In this document: positions 18,722-26,842 of the stretch, one piece after another
Layout of the letters: every line of letters starts with the position of its first letter
How positions within the stretch are numbered: the first letter of the stretch is position 1
NCBI RefSeq assembly: GCF_020784725.1
Contig: NZ_JAJGTZ010000041.1
Span: 63,661-111,963 of the forward strand
DNA: 48,303 nt
Reading direction: 5' to 3'
From: Limosilactobacillus reuteri
Lineage (GTDB): Bacteria > Bacillota > Bacilli > Lactobacillales > Lactobacillaceae
Notes under the pieces: model-generated
Database searches by the model: none
What the model saw: the letters and a program-made list of their open reading frames with translations, nothing else
Told to the model about the DNA's origin: nothing
Position numbers and translations under genes: made by a program

Positions 18722-18772
18722 ATTAATTAGTCGTTTGATAAACTTAAGCTGGTTTAGGATGAATTAAAAATG

Positions 18773-18815
18773 CCCCACTCTTATTTAGAAAGTGTAAATA
18801 AGAGTGGGGTATTTT
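18773..18815 (+). terminator. Strong terminator after the surface protein gene
   Basis: A perfect 15-bp stem: CCCCACTCTTATTTA (18773-18787) with TAAATAAGAGTGGGG (18795-18809) around a 7-nt loop, then TATTTT. Confidence 0.9.
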
Positions 18816-18836
18816 GTTATCTTTTTATAAAAATAT

Positions 18837-18865
18837 TTATGCGAATTATTTGATTTATTTATAAT
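18837..18865 (+). promoter_or_regulatory. Candidate promoter of the glutaminase-like gene
   Basis: A consensus TATAAT (18860-18865) with TTATGC 17 nt upstream, a poor -35. The leader of about 165 nt also holds an unused-looking Shine-Dalgarno string AAAGGAGGA at 18956-18964. Confidence 0.35.
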
Positions 18866-19034
18866 GTATTTGTTACGATTATTACGATGATTAGTATCTG
18901 AGAAGATGAGCTCATGTAGATATTCGGCTATTATTTCATCATGCAAATTAAGTGTAAAGGAGGACTAATTTTTCTTGTTTGGTACTTGAGGAGCTGCAGG
19001 GTTATTTATGCCTTGTGAGAGAGAGGTTTTGACG

Positions 19035-19949
19035 ATGCAAAAATTAGAGCAATTGATTGATAAAAACTTTGCTGAAACAGCTCATGGTAAGGTTGCAAAC
19101 TATATTCCGATATTAGGAATTGTTGATCCGCAGCAACTGGGCATTGCCATTTATGACGTTGACGAGGACGAAATTGGGACCGCTGGAATGGCAGGAACGA
19201 GATTTGCGATTGAGAGCATCGCAAAGGTCGTAGCTTTAATATTAGCGATCAAGAGATTAGGACATAAGCGTGTCTTAGCAGAACTAGAAAATGGCTCGGC
19301 AGATTATAGCCTAAGTTCGGTACTATTAGATGATGAGTTGACCGAGCAGGTACACCGGGTAAATTACCTTAATAATTCCTCCGCCTTGTTAACGACAGCC
19401 TTAATTGACCAGTTGATGGGGCAAAATAGTTTTAATGCCCTTCTCGGTTTCTGCCGGGAGATTTGCAACGATCCATGTATCAGTTTAAATGAGCGTTTGT
19501 TTCGATCGGCAATTATGAATGATAAAGATATTCATGCGCTTGCTTATTATATGAAAGATAAGGATATCTTAGAGACTGTTGATCAAACGTTGATAACTTA
19601 TTTTATGCAAAGCTCAATGATGGTGACATCGCAGAGTCTTGCTAACTTAGGAGCAGTTTTGGCAAATGATGGAATTAAACCTTGGGATAATGTGCGTCTT
19701 ATTAACCATGAAGACAATGAGCTGGTGAAGAAATTATTAACAACAGTTGGTTCGTTTGAAGAATCAAAAGAATACACAATTAAAATTGAACTCCCTATTA
19801 AAAGTGGTACTGGCGGTGGCTTATTGGCTTGTGCCCCGCAAAAATGTGGTATTGGTATTTTTAGTCCAGCTCTTGACCAGCATGGTAATAGTTTAGCAGG
19901 AATGAGCTTATTACAAGATGTTGTCGATCAATTAGATTTAGTAGTTTAA
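19035..19949 (+). CDS. Divergent glutaminase-family (serine-dependent) protein
   Basis: A 304-residue member of the beta-lactamase-like glutaminase family, whose known enzymes hydrolyse glutamine to glutamate and ammonia. GKVANYIP (family GKVADYIP) and the catalytic pair Ser61-x-x-Lys64 (SIAK) are present. By eye alignment to known glutaminases several substrate-site residues differ: the Glu and Asn of the SE...DRN motif become Ala and Ile (RSAIMNDKDIHAL), the Tyr of GMYD becomes Phe, and KSGV becomes KSGT. The family motif NPFINAGAI is also altered, to NYLNNSSAL. Activity or substrate may therefore differ. I prefer the ATG at 19035 (GAGAGG upstream, family-like N-terminus) over an in-frame ATG at 19008. 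It is monocistronic and converges on dltD. Confidence 0.8.
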   Translation: MQKLEQLIDKNFAETAHGKVANYIPILGIVDPQQLGIAIYDVDEDEIGTAGMAGTRFAIESIAKVVALILAIKRLGHKRVLAELENGSADYSLSSVLLDDELTEQVHRVNYLNNSSALLTTALIDQLMGQNSFNALLGFCREICNDPCISLNERLFRSAIMNDKDIHALAYYMKDKDILETVDQTLITYFMQSSMMVTSQSLANLGAVLANDGIKPWDNVRLINHEDNELVKKLLTTVGSFEESKEYTIKIELPIKSGTGGGLLACAPQKCGIGIFSPALDQHGNSLAGMSLLQDVVDQLDLVV

Positions 19950-19950
19950 T

Positions 19951-19991
19951 AAAAGCGAGACCCGAAGAAATTCCTTCAAGTCTCGCTTTTT
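19951..19991. terminator. Bidirectional terminator between the glutaminase-like gene and dltD
   Basis: AAAAGCGAGAC (19951-19961) pairs with GTCTCGCTTTT (19980-19990), with a small GAAG/CTTC hairpin in the middle. T runs are present on both strands, so it can end the rightward gene and the leftward dlt operon. Confidence 0.88.
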
Positions 19992-19992
19992 G

Positions 19993-21282
19993 TTAATGTA
20001 ATTTTTCTTGGAATTTCTGTAAGTTACCAGGCGTTGGGGTTAAGTTAGTCCATTCTGGTGAAAGGAACTTACTATTGATTTGGTAATGTGGTTGCGGTTG
20101 CTTGTTAGAAATAAAACTATTAGTAGCTTTATCAACTTTTACCCAACCAGCCCAACCGATATGGATGGTATCTTCCATAAATCCAGGTTTATCACCATCA
20201 TGAGAAAGATCCAAAATATGATTGAATCCTTGTTGACGAAGTTGGAATTTAATTTTTTCAACAGATTGGTAATACATATTCATATCCATCCCCGTGTACT
20301 TTTCCCACTTTGAATTAACTGGTGGGATGATAAAGAGGACATTTGAATTGGTATTCTTAAACTGATTCAAAACTACTTCCAGATCGCCATATTCTGGCGA
20401 CTTAGTATAATTGAAATTCCGTTGAGATCCCTTTGTTTTCGCTAAGTTTTTCTTTACACGTTGCGTATAGAAGCTGTTTTTGATACCAAAACGGTTGTTA
20501 TTAGTATCACGTGCGGCCTCATTCATTGCATCATTATAAAGTTCATTGTAATTGTAACGCTGAGGGAGTTCCTTAACGTTTGGTAAGATATGCTTGACAT
20601 AGTTGTTATTTAATTGAAAACCAGAGAAGAGGGCATCTTCATGAACCAGCATATTAAGCCGGAAGCGGATAACTCCCATGTCAAAACTGCTAAGGGACTT
20701 TCCCTCTGCAATCTTTTTGGCATATGAAGAAACAGACCCATCTTTACCGAGCATTGCAATTAAGCGCGTTGCAACGTAGCGATCGTATGGTGATTTAGGA
20801 TCAGCATGTTGAAGCCAATTAAGGTTAGCGAGTTCACCATTGTAGTACTTGAAAGCTGGTGGTTGAACACCCTGCTTGGTAAACCATTGTGGTGAAATGA
20901 TATAGACTGCCTTATTATTTCTCATCTGCGTTTCCATTGAATTAATATTAAAGAATTGCGGAAGAGATTGAGTACCCCGTGAACCGAAGAGGAAGGGGGT
21001 ATAGTTATGATAACGAGCAGCCATTACAGAAGGATGGAAACGATCCATTCGCCGTAATTCACTAGAACCAAAGAATGGAACATAGTGGGTGTGCTTATCA
21101 CTGAGCGCTTGTTGTTTGATTGATTGGTTCTTAAAAACAACAGGACTTAGTGATACTGCAGCTTTATGTTCAATCGCCGCTGAGTGCTTTTTACTAATCG
21201 GCAGTGAAAACAAAAGAACTACTAATAGACAAGCGACAATCAGCGGGCCAAAGATTGACCACAGCTTTTTGCCATTATGCAT
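19993..21282 (-). CDS. dltD: D-alanyl-lipoteichoic acid biosynthesis protein DltD
   Basis: A 429-residue protein with one N-terminal membrane helix (about residues 8-28, LIVACLLVVLLFSLPI) and an extracellular SGNH-hydrolase-like domain. The nucleophile Ser lies in FFGSSELRRMDRFHPS and the C-terminal Asp/His pair in DTIHIGWAGW. In the dlt pathway DltD acts outside the membrane to transfer D-alanine to lipoteichoic acid. It is the last gene of the operon, and its start overlaps the end of dltC by 8 nt. Confidence 0.96.
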   Translation of the reverse strand: MHNGKKLWSIFGPLIVACLLVVLLFSLPISKKHSAAIEHKAAVSLSPVVFKNQSIKQQALSDKHTHYVPFFGSSELRRMDRFHPSVMAARYHNYTPFLFGSRGTQSLPQFFNINSMETQMRNNKAVYIISPQWFTKQGVQPPAFKYYNGELANLNWLQHADPKSPYDRYVATRLIAMLGKDGSVSSYAKKIAEGKSLSSFDMGVIRFRLNMLVHEDALFSGFQLNNNYVKHILPNVKELPQRYNYNELYNDAMNEAARDTNNNRFGIKNSFYTQRVKKNLAKTKGSQRNFNYTKSPEYGDLEVVLNQFKNTNSNVLFIIPPVNSKWEKYTGMDMNMYYQSVEKIKFQLRQQGFNHILDLSHDGDKPGFMEDTIHIGWAGWVKVDKATNSFISNKQPQPHYQINSKFLSPEWTNLTPTPGNLQKFQEKLH

Positions 21283-21514
21283 TTTGGAGCTCCTTTACCC
21301 GTTCTTCAATCTTTTCAATAGTGTCCCATTGGCTACGGTCAAATTCTGAAACTGGTACTTGCACGCCAAAGGCATCTTGTAAACCAAGAAGAAGGCTAAC
21401 AGTTGCCATTGAGTCTAAAAGCCCACTTTCAAAAAGGTTTTGACTTGCATCACTAAAGTCTGCAGTGTCCCGACCAGTTGCATCAGCTAAAATATTAATA
21501 ATTTGTTCTTGCAT
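21275..21514 (-). CDS. dltC: D-alanyl carrier protein DltC
   Basis: A 79-residue acidic carrier protein. The phosphopantetheine attachment site is Ser35 in ESGLLDSMATV. DltA loads D-alanine on the thiol of this arm, and DltB/DltD pass it on to teichoic acid. The length is exactly that of the family. It sits between dltB and dltD with a ribosome site AGGAGG upstream. Its activation needs a phosphopantetheinyl transferase; acpS lies just beyond dltX on the other strand. Confidence 0.97.
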   Translation of the reverse strand: MQEQIINILADATGRDTADFSDASQNLFESGLLDSMATVSLLLGLQDAFGVQVPVSEFDRSQWDTIEKIEERVKELQNA

Positions 21515-21533
21515 AATTAAAATCCTCCTAAAA

Positions 21534-22751
21534 TTATTTGAATAGATAAGTATCTAAGAACCCACTGAAGATCAAGAAAGTAAACATTACAAAGTTAAAT
21601 GTGACAAAAATAGCAACTCCAGTAGTGAACTTATTATGTGGTAGCTGTTTTAAGTTTTTGCGCTTGAAACGCAGCCACCAGTCATTAACTACTAGGCCTA
21701 GACCTTGGAGAAAACCATAGAGAATATAATACCAGGTAATTCCATGCCAAAAGCCCATTAGTAACATATTAAGCATATATGCGGTTGATGACAAGGTATT
21801 TCGATTCTTAAACCACCGTTTTTTGGTAGCAAGAAAGACGAACCGCATAAAAATATAATCACGGAACCAGAAAGAAAGGCTAATGTGCCAACGATTCCAG
21901 AACTCTTTAAGGTTTTTTGATTTGAAAGGTTGCTTAAAGTTCATTGGGGTACGCACACCCATAAAGTAGCTAATAGCAACTGCAAACAAAGAATAACCAG
22001 CAAAGTCAAAGAATAAGTAAAGTCCGTAAGTGTACATAACACCGACTAAGTTCCAAGAAGGAAATGATGGATCAGCTAAGGCCGCTTTTTCAAAGAAGGG
22101 GTAAAAATGCTGACCAAAGAAATAACCGATGACAAATTTGTACAAGAACCCAAGGAATAAGTAGAAAATTCCCGTATTAACAAGATTCAAATATTCCTCG
22201 CGGGTGGGGACCTTTTTATAATCCTTTTCAAAACGCCGGTAACGATCAATTGGTCCAGAAGTAATGGTTGGCATGAACAGAATGAAACGAATGAACTTCC
22301 ATGGGGAAATCTCCTTGATCATTCCATCACGCGTTTCAATTACTGTTCCGACTGCCCGGAAAGTTAAATAACTAATTCCCAAGAAACCAAGGAGAGAGTT
22401 ATGACCAACCATTGCTGGTGAAAGCTTAACAATTACAATCGGCAAAATTGATAAGGCGGCAGTGAAGTAAAAAATACCACTTGAATTATTATTTTGCCGG
22501 TAGCGATGATAAGCCATCACAATAATTGTCTGGTAAATAACATAAGCAATTAATGAAATTCCTTGTTGCCAGCTTGAACCATCGAACATTAAGAAGATAA
22601 AAATGAAACTAATTAATGCTTCATACCAGCTAAACCTCTTCCCAAAGTAAAGGCCGATTCCCAACGGTAAAATAGCAAGAAGTAAGTAGAAGAAGTATAC
22701 CGGGGTTCCATAAGCACTGAAATTAGGAAGGTTTGAAATCCAATCAATCAT
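21534..22751 (-). CDS. dltB: MBOAT-family D-alanyl transferase DltB
   Basis: A 405-residue multi-pass membrane protein of the MBOAT family with about ten hydrophobic helices. The invariant His is in the motif GFWHGITWYYILYG, and NRWHISLSFWFRDY is also typical. DltB receives D-alanine from DltC at the inner face and passes it across the membrane. The start codon shares its first base with the last base of the dltA stop codon, so translation is coupled. Confidence 0.97.
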   Translation of the reverse strand: MIDWISNLPNFSAYGTPVYFFYLLLAILPLGIGLYFGKRFSWYEALISFIFIFLMFDGSSWQQGISLIAYVIYQTIIVMAYHRYRQNNNSSGIFYFTAALSILPIVIVKLSPAMVGHNSLLGFLGISYLTFRAVGTVIETRDGMIKEISPWKFIRFILFMPTITSGPIDRYRRFEKDYKKVPTREEYLNLVNTGIFYLFLGFLYKFVIGYFFGQHFYPFFEKAALADPSFPSWNLVGVMYTYGLYLFFDFAGYSLFAVAISYFMGVRTPMNFKQPFKSKNLKEFWNRWHISLSFWFRDYIFMRFVFLATKKRWFKNRNTLSSTAYMLNMLLMGFWHGITWYYILYGFLQGLGLVVNDWWLRFKRKNLKQLPHNKFTTGVAIFVTFNFVMFTFLIFSGFLDTYLFK

Positions 22752-24277
22752 TACTTGTTAGCCTCAGCAATCATTTGTTTAACTGCAATCTTGCCATTTG
22801 CAGACATTGGAAATGATTCACGGTAAACGAATTGGGTAGGCATCATATATGGCATGATTAAGCCATCCAAGCTTTCACGAATCTGCTTTGTTAATCCAGC
22901 CGTATCTTCAGTCGCTTCGTTTGGAATAACATAAGCAATCAGGTGCGTAACTTTGCCGTCTTTATTATATTTCGGAACCGCAACTGCTTGTTTGATTAAA
23001 GGACTCTTTTCAAGGCTGGCACGAACTTCATCAAGTTCAATCCGGTAACCATGTAATTTAATTTGGAAATCCATGCGGCCTTTGTGGTGAAGTAAGCCAT
23101 CGCTGTCAAGGGTACCTGCATCCCCAGTTCGGTAAGCAGGCACCCCATCAATCTTAAAGAATGCTTTAGCTGTTTTTTCTGGATTATTCATGTAGCCACG
23201 TGCCACACTATTACCACTGATTACAATTTCACCTTGTTCACCAGGAGTAGTGATTTCTTGATCGCCATTCCAAATGGATAATTTAACCCCTGGCTTTGCA
23301 TAGCCAACTGGTAAGCGGTCATTATTTTCAATTATTTCAGGCGTAATCTCAATTCCTGATACGGCAACCGTTGTTTCAGTCGGACCATAAGTGTTAAAAA
23401 TTTGGGCATCTGGGAATCGTTGGTGTAATCCTTTGGCAGTTTTTACTGTTAATTCTTCACCACAGAAGAGAAAGGTCTTCAAACTTGGCATTTTTTGTTG
23501 GTTAAATGCCGGGCTAAGCATTAACATATCAGCAAAGGATGGCGTCCCTACAAATACCTCAAGATCAAGGCTTGGTAAAGCAGTAAACAGCTGACCAAAA
23601 TTCTCAACAACTTCGTGAGGAAGCGCCTTGATTGTCCCACCATTAAGTAGTGCTGGTAACCAGTACATATTCGAAAGATCAAATGAATATGGTGGTTGCC
23701 CTAAGAAATTAGCATGTGCTTTGATCTTAAATTCATCGCTTAACATCCAGTCGATGAAAGTCATAAAGTTATCGTGACTAACTTCAACCCCTTTTGGCGA
23801 ACCGGTAGTTCCAGATGTAAAGAGAACATAAGCTAGTTCGTCACCATTAATCATTGCTGAAGTATTAAAAGTTTGTGGTGTTGCCAAAATTTTTTCAAGC
23901 TGTTGATGATCGACAATTGGGGCCTCAAATTGAAGATCATTACTTGGGAAATCATTAACAGCAATAATCATCGCTGGTTTAGCAGTATTCAAGATTGATT
24001 GCATCCGTGGAATTGCTGAATCGTTGGACACTGGAATATAAGTGTGCCCAGCTTTTAGTGCTGCTAAAAAGCTAATAATCATTTCAACTTGATGATCACC
24101 ATATACGAGAATCGGACTACGATCAGGCAAAGATTGAGTACTAAGCCATGCCGCTAAAGTATCAACTGCTGAGCTTAAGTCCGCATAAGTGGTCGTTTTA
24201 CCCATTTCATCATATGCGATCCGCGTTGAGTTGTCCTTGGCAATTTGCTCAAAGACGGTAATAATATTCTTACTCAT
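22751..24277 (-). CDS. dltA: D-alanine--D-alanyl carrier protein ligase DltA
   Basis: A 508-residue adenylating enzyme that activates D-alanine with ATP and loads it on DltC. It has the acyl-adenylate motifs FTSGTTGSPKG (near residue 150), NTYGPTE, YRTGDAG and a C-terminal NGKIAVKQ with the catalytic Lys. The ribosome site GGAGG lies directly after the stop codon of dltX, and dltB follows with a 1-nt overlap, so all five genes form one operon. Confidence 0.97.
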   Translation of the reverse strand: MSKNIITVFEQIAKDNSTRIAYDEMGKTTTYADLSSAVDTLAAWLSTQSLPDRSPILVYGDHQVEMIISFLAALKAGHTYIPVSNDSAIPRMQSILNTAKPAMIIAVNDFPSNDLQFEAPIVDHQQLEKILATPQTFNTSAMINGDELAYVLFTSGTTGSPKGVEVSHDNFMTFIDWMLSDEFKIKAHANFLGQPPYSFDLSNMYWLPALLNGGTIKALPHEVVENFGQLFTALPSLDLEVFVGTPSFADMLMLSPAFNQQKMPSLKTFLFCGEELTVKTAKGLHQRFPDAQIFNTYGPTETTVAVSGIEITPEIIENNDRLPVGYAKPGVKLSIWNGDQEITTPGEQGEIVISGNSVARGYMNNPEKTAKAFFKIDGVPAYRTGDAGTLDSDGLLHHKGRMDFQIKLHGYRIELDEVRASLEKSPLIKQAVAVPKYNKDGKVTHLIAYVIPNEATEDTAGLTKQIRESLDGLIMPYMMPTQFVYRESFPMSANGKIAVKQMIAEANK

Positions 24278-24298
24278 ATATTATCTATTTCCTCCGCA

Positions 24299-24439
24299 TT
24301 AAAATTCGTTGTAGATAAATGGCTCTTGGCCTGCTCCATAATAACCATAAAGGTAGATTAATAAAAGAAGCACTACAAAGTAAAATAATGTTTTTAAGAT
24401 GAATTGTAATGCAGGATGGCGTTGAATAATCTGAGCCAT
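24299..24439 (-). CDS. dltX: Small membrane protein DltX, first gene of the dlt operon
   Basis: A 46-residue ORF too short for most gene finders. It begins MAQIIQRHPALQFILK, has one membrane helix (about residues 15-33, FYFVVLLLLIYLYGYYGAG) and ends PFIYNEF. The C-terminal FIYNEF matches the conserved end of DltX proteins, which in other Firmicutes interact with the DltB/DltD machinery outside the membrane. AAGGAGA lies 4 nt before the ATG, and the stop is followed by the dltA ribosome site. It is complete. Confidence 0.92.
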   Translation of the reverse strand: MAQIIQRHPALQFILKTLFYFVVLLLLIYLYGYYGAGQEPFIYNEF

Positions 24440-24769
24440 AGTTCTCCTTCTCTCATCTTTATAAATTTGTAATTGACATTCATATCAAGAATACCATTAA
24501 TTATGCATCTCGGCTAATAGGGTGAGTTACTTTCACCTTACTATAAAATCCTTAAGGAAAAATTAATGAAATGTTCAAAAATAAGAATGCTTATTGCCTT
24601 AAAATTATAACTTTTTCTGAGCTAATTGTAACTATAAAAATATAAACTTTATTTATAATTTTATATGACATGACAATGATGGACTAATGTAACAATAATT
24701 GCAAGAAGCGCTTATTTTCGATAAGATTAAGCGGTAGATACTAGTGAGAATTAAGGAGACGAACGCTCG
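24440..24769. promoter_or_regulatory. Divergent intergenic region between dltX and acpS
   Basis: This 330-nt, very AT-rich region must hold promoters for both directions. On the minus strand TTGATA (24488-24483) and TATAAA (24463-24458) could serve dltX, but the spacing (19) is long. An inverted repeat GGTGA-N7-TCACC (24521-24537) lies upstream of that and could be an operator for the dlt promoter. No clear promoter for acpS is seen. I see no gene in this stretch. Confidence 0.45.
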
Positions 24770-25132
24770 ATGATTAAGGGGATTGGAATCGATATAACCG
24801 AGATTGAACGAGTTAAGAAAGCTGCGACAGCGCATTCTCAATTCATCCAGCATGTATTGACACCGACTGAACTAGAACAATATAGTCAATTTAGCGGTCA
24901 GCGCTCAGCAGAATATCTTGCTGGTCGGTGGTCACTAAAGGAATCTTTTGCTAAAGCATACGGAACGGGGATTGGTGCTAAACTAGGCTTTCATGATATT
25001 GAAATCATTGATAACCAATATGGTGCGCCGATTGTGACTAAATCGCCGTATAATGGTAATGCTCATGCTTCAGTGAGTCATACTGCCACATTAGTAATGA
25101 CAGAAGTAATTTTAGAAAGTGAGAATAAATAA
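24770..25132 (+). CDS. acpS: Holo-[acyl-carrier-protein] synthase
   Basis: A 120-residue phosphopantetheinyl transferase that moves the 4'-phosphopantetheine of CoA to carrier proteins. The metal site residues are visible: Asp8 in GIGIDITEIERV and the Glu of WSLKESFAKA, with HASVSHT near the end. Its targets should include the fatty acid ACP and probably DltC. The stop codon is followed at once by the ATG of alr (TAAATG), so the two are co-transcribed. GGAGACG precedes the start. Confidence 0.96.
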   Translation: MIKGIGIDITEIERVKKAATAHSQFIQHVLTPTELEQYSQFSGQRSAEYLAGRWSLKESFAKAYGTGIGAKLGFHDIEIIDNQYGAPIVTKSPYNGNAHASVSHTATLVMTEVILESENK

Positions 25133-26260
25133 ATGGTTAATGGTCGTTTGCGAGATACATCATTAATAGTGGACTTAGATGCATTACGTCATAATATTCA
25201 AGAACAGAAAAAAGTATTGCCCCCCAATAATAGGATTCTTGCCGTTGTAAAAGCAAATGCTTATGGCAATGGATTGATTCCAGTTGCCCAAACAGCAATG
25301 ACTAGTGGTGCAAGTGGGTTATGCGTGGCGATTTTAGATGAAGCATTAGAATTACGGGATAACGGTATTGAAGCCATGACGCTTGTCCTTGGAATTACGC
25401 CAGTTGAAGATGCATTGATTGCTGCTCAAGCCGGAGTTTCTTTAACGGTCGGCTCCTTAGATTGGCTTGAACAATACCATCAGTTAGCACAAGTTGCCAA
25501 GCCTAAGAAACCATTAAAGGTTCATCTTGGGATTGATTCAGGAATGGGTCGGATTGGTTTTACAGAGGTAGATACATTTAAGCAAGCTGTTAAGTTGCTT
25601 GATAGTCCTGAATTTGAATTTGAAGGGATGTTTACCCATTTTGCAACTGCTGATAGTCCTGATGAAAATTACTTTAATCAGCAGGTCCAACGTTGGCATC
25701 AATTTATTGCTAGCCTTGATGAACTGCCACCGTATGTTCATATGGCAAATTCGGCGACCGGTTTATGGCATCGGAAGACAATCACTGCTAACACAATTCG
25801 CATGGGTATTTCAATGTATGGACAAAACCCATCTGGACGTGACTTGGAATTAACGCTTGATTTACAGCCCGTTAGTTCATTAGTTTCATCAATTTCTTTT
25901 GTTAAGCAGTTAAAGGCAGGGAGATCTGTCAGCTATGGTGCCACTTATACGGCGGAGCAAGATGAATGGTTAGCCACCTTGCCAATTGGTTATGCTGACG
26001 GTTATCCACGGTGTATGACTGGTTATAAAGTATTAGTTGACGGTCAATTTTGTGATATTGCCGGACGAGTATGTATGGATCAAATGATGATTCGCCTTCC
26101 TAAGTATTACCCAGTCGGCACTCCAGTAGTATTGATGGGCAAGTCCGGTGATCAAGAAATTACAGCAACTGATTTAGCTGAGCAGGCTGGAACTATTAAC
26201 TATGAAATCCTAACTAATATTAGTAATCGGGTTCATCGCATTTATCGCCAAAGTAATTAA
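25133..26260 (+). CDS. alr: Alanine racemase
   Basis: A 375-residue PLP enzyme converting L- to D-alanine. The PLP lysine is Lys40 in AVVKANAYGNG, and the second catalytic base is Tyr268 in VSYGATYTAE. RMGISMYG and ADGYPR are also typical. D-alanine is needed for the D-Ala-D-Ala ligated by MurF and for teichoic acid decoration by the neighbouring dlt operon. It directly abuts acpS and is followed 18 nt later by mazF. Confidence 0.97.
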   Translation: MVNGRLRDTSLIVDLDALRHNIQEQKKVLPPNNRILAVVKANAYGNGLIPVAQTAMTSGASGLCVAILDEALELRDNGIEAMTLVLGITPVEDALIAAQAGVSLTVGSLDWLEQYHQLAQVAKPKKPLKVHLGIDSGMGRIGFTEVDTFKQAVKLLDSPEFEFEGMFTHFATADSPDENYFNQQVQRWHQFIASLDELPPYVHMANSATGLWHRKTITANTIRMGISMYGQNPSGRDLELTLDLQPVSSLVSSISFVKQLKAGRSVSYGATYTAEQDEWLATLPIGYADGYPRCMTGYKVLVDGQFCDIAGRVCMDQMMIRLPKYYPVGTPVVLMGKSGDQEITATDLAEQAGTINYEILTNISNRVHRIYRQSN

Positions 26261-26278
26261 TTAAGGGAAGCGAAGGTA

Positions 26279-26653
26279 ATGACAAAACGAAAAGTAAAAC
26301 GGGGTGACATCTATTACGCAGACTTATCCCCGGTAATTGGATCGGAACAGGGTGGTGTACGTCCAGTCCTGATCCTTCAAAATGACGTGGGAAATCATTA
26401 TAGTCCAACAGTAATCATTGCTGCGATTACTGCCCAAATGCAAAAAAAGAAGATGCCTACTCATGTCCAACTAAAAGGTAAGTCGTTACCATTAACTCAT
26501 GATTCGGTCATTTTATTGGAGCAATTACGTACGATTGATAAACAACGATTGAAAGACCGAATTGCTCACTTATCGCCAGAGACAATGGCAAAAGTGGATA
26601 AAGCATTAACAATTAGTGTGGGGTTGAATGCTGCCTATGATGAAAATAAATGA
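26279..26653 (+). CDS. mazF: MazF/PemK-family endoribonuclease toxin
   Basis: A 124-residue MazF-like RNA-cutting toxin. It begins [20 protein letters not shown] and continues [11 protein letters not shown]. The catalytic residues known from Bacillus MazF (Arg25 and Thr48) correspond to Arg28 and Thr51 here, so it should be active. In Bacillus the gene order is alr, antitoxin, toxin; here only 18 nt separate alr from the toxin, leaving no room for an antitoxin. Extra C-terminal residues (to AAYDENK) may be lineage-specific. A ribosome site GGAAGCGAAGG precedes the start. Confidence 0.93.
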   Translation: MTKRKVKRGDIYYADLSPVIGSEQGGVRPVLILQNDVGNHYSPTVIIAAITAQMQKKKMPTHVQLKGKSLPLTHDSVILLEQLRTIDKQRLKDRIAHLSPETMAKVDKALTISVGLNAAYDENK

Positions 26654-26655
26654 GT

Positions 26656-26684
26656 TTGACAATTTGTGTCAGAACTCGTATACT
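26656..26684 (+). promoter_or_regulatory. Consensus promoter of codBA
   Basis: TTGACA (26656-26661), a 17-nt spacer, TATACT (26679-26684). It begins 3 nt after the mazF stop codon. The start near 26691 gives a leader of about 150 nt that contains the PyrR element. Confidence 0.85.
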
Positions 26685-26703
26685 CACTATTAAATTAATC
26701 ACG

Positions 26704-26822
26704 GTTCTTTTAATGTAGCCCAGAGAGACTACAAAAGACAAAGTAATATAAGCATAGTGGACACAAAACTATGCTTCCTCTTTTGTAAAGCTCTAGGACC
26801 ATTAAAGGGACTAGAGCTTTTT
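26704..26822 (+). promoter_or_regulatory. PyrR-type transcription attenuator in the codBA leader
   Basis: Three elements can be seen. (1) A hairpin TGTAG-CCCAGAGAGA-CTACA (26714-26733) whose loop carries the CCAGAGAG core of known PyrR RNA-binding sites. (2) A terminator AAAGCTCTAG (26787-26796) paired with CTAGAGCTTT (26811-26820) plus a T tract. (3) Alternative pairings: TACAAAAG (26730-26737) with CTTTTGTA (26780-26787), overlapping the PyrR hairpin, and GTTCTTTTAATG (26704-26715) with CATTAAAGGGAC (26800-26811). Inference: with UMP or UTP bound, PyrR would hold the hairpin and let the terminator form, shutting off cytosine salvage when pyrimidines are plentiful. Confidence 0.82.
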
Positions 26823-26842
26823 AGGTCTAAGGAGGATATCTT

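Noticed and set aside
26654-26842. A purine or other metabolite riboswitch in front of codB
   Set aside because: The CCAGAGAG hairpin plus terminator fit a PyrR site, and no purine aptamer core is visible.
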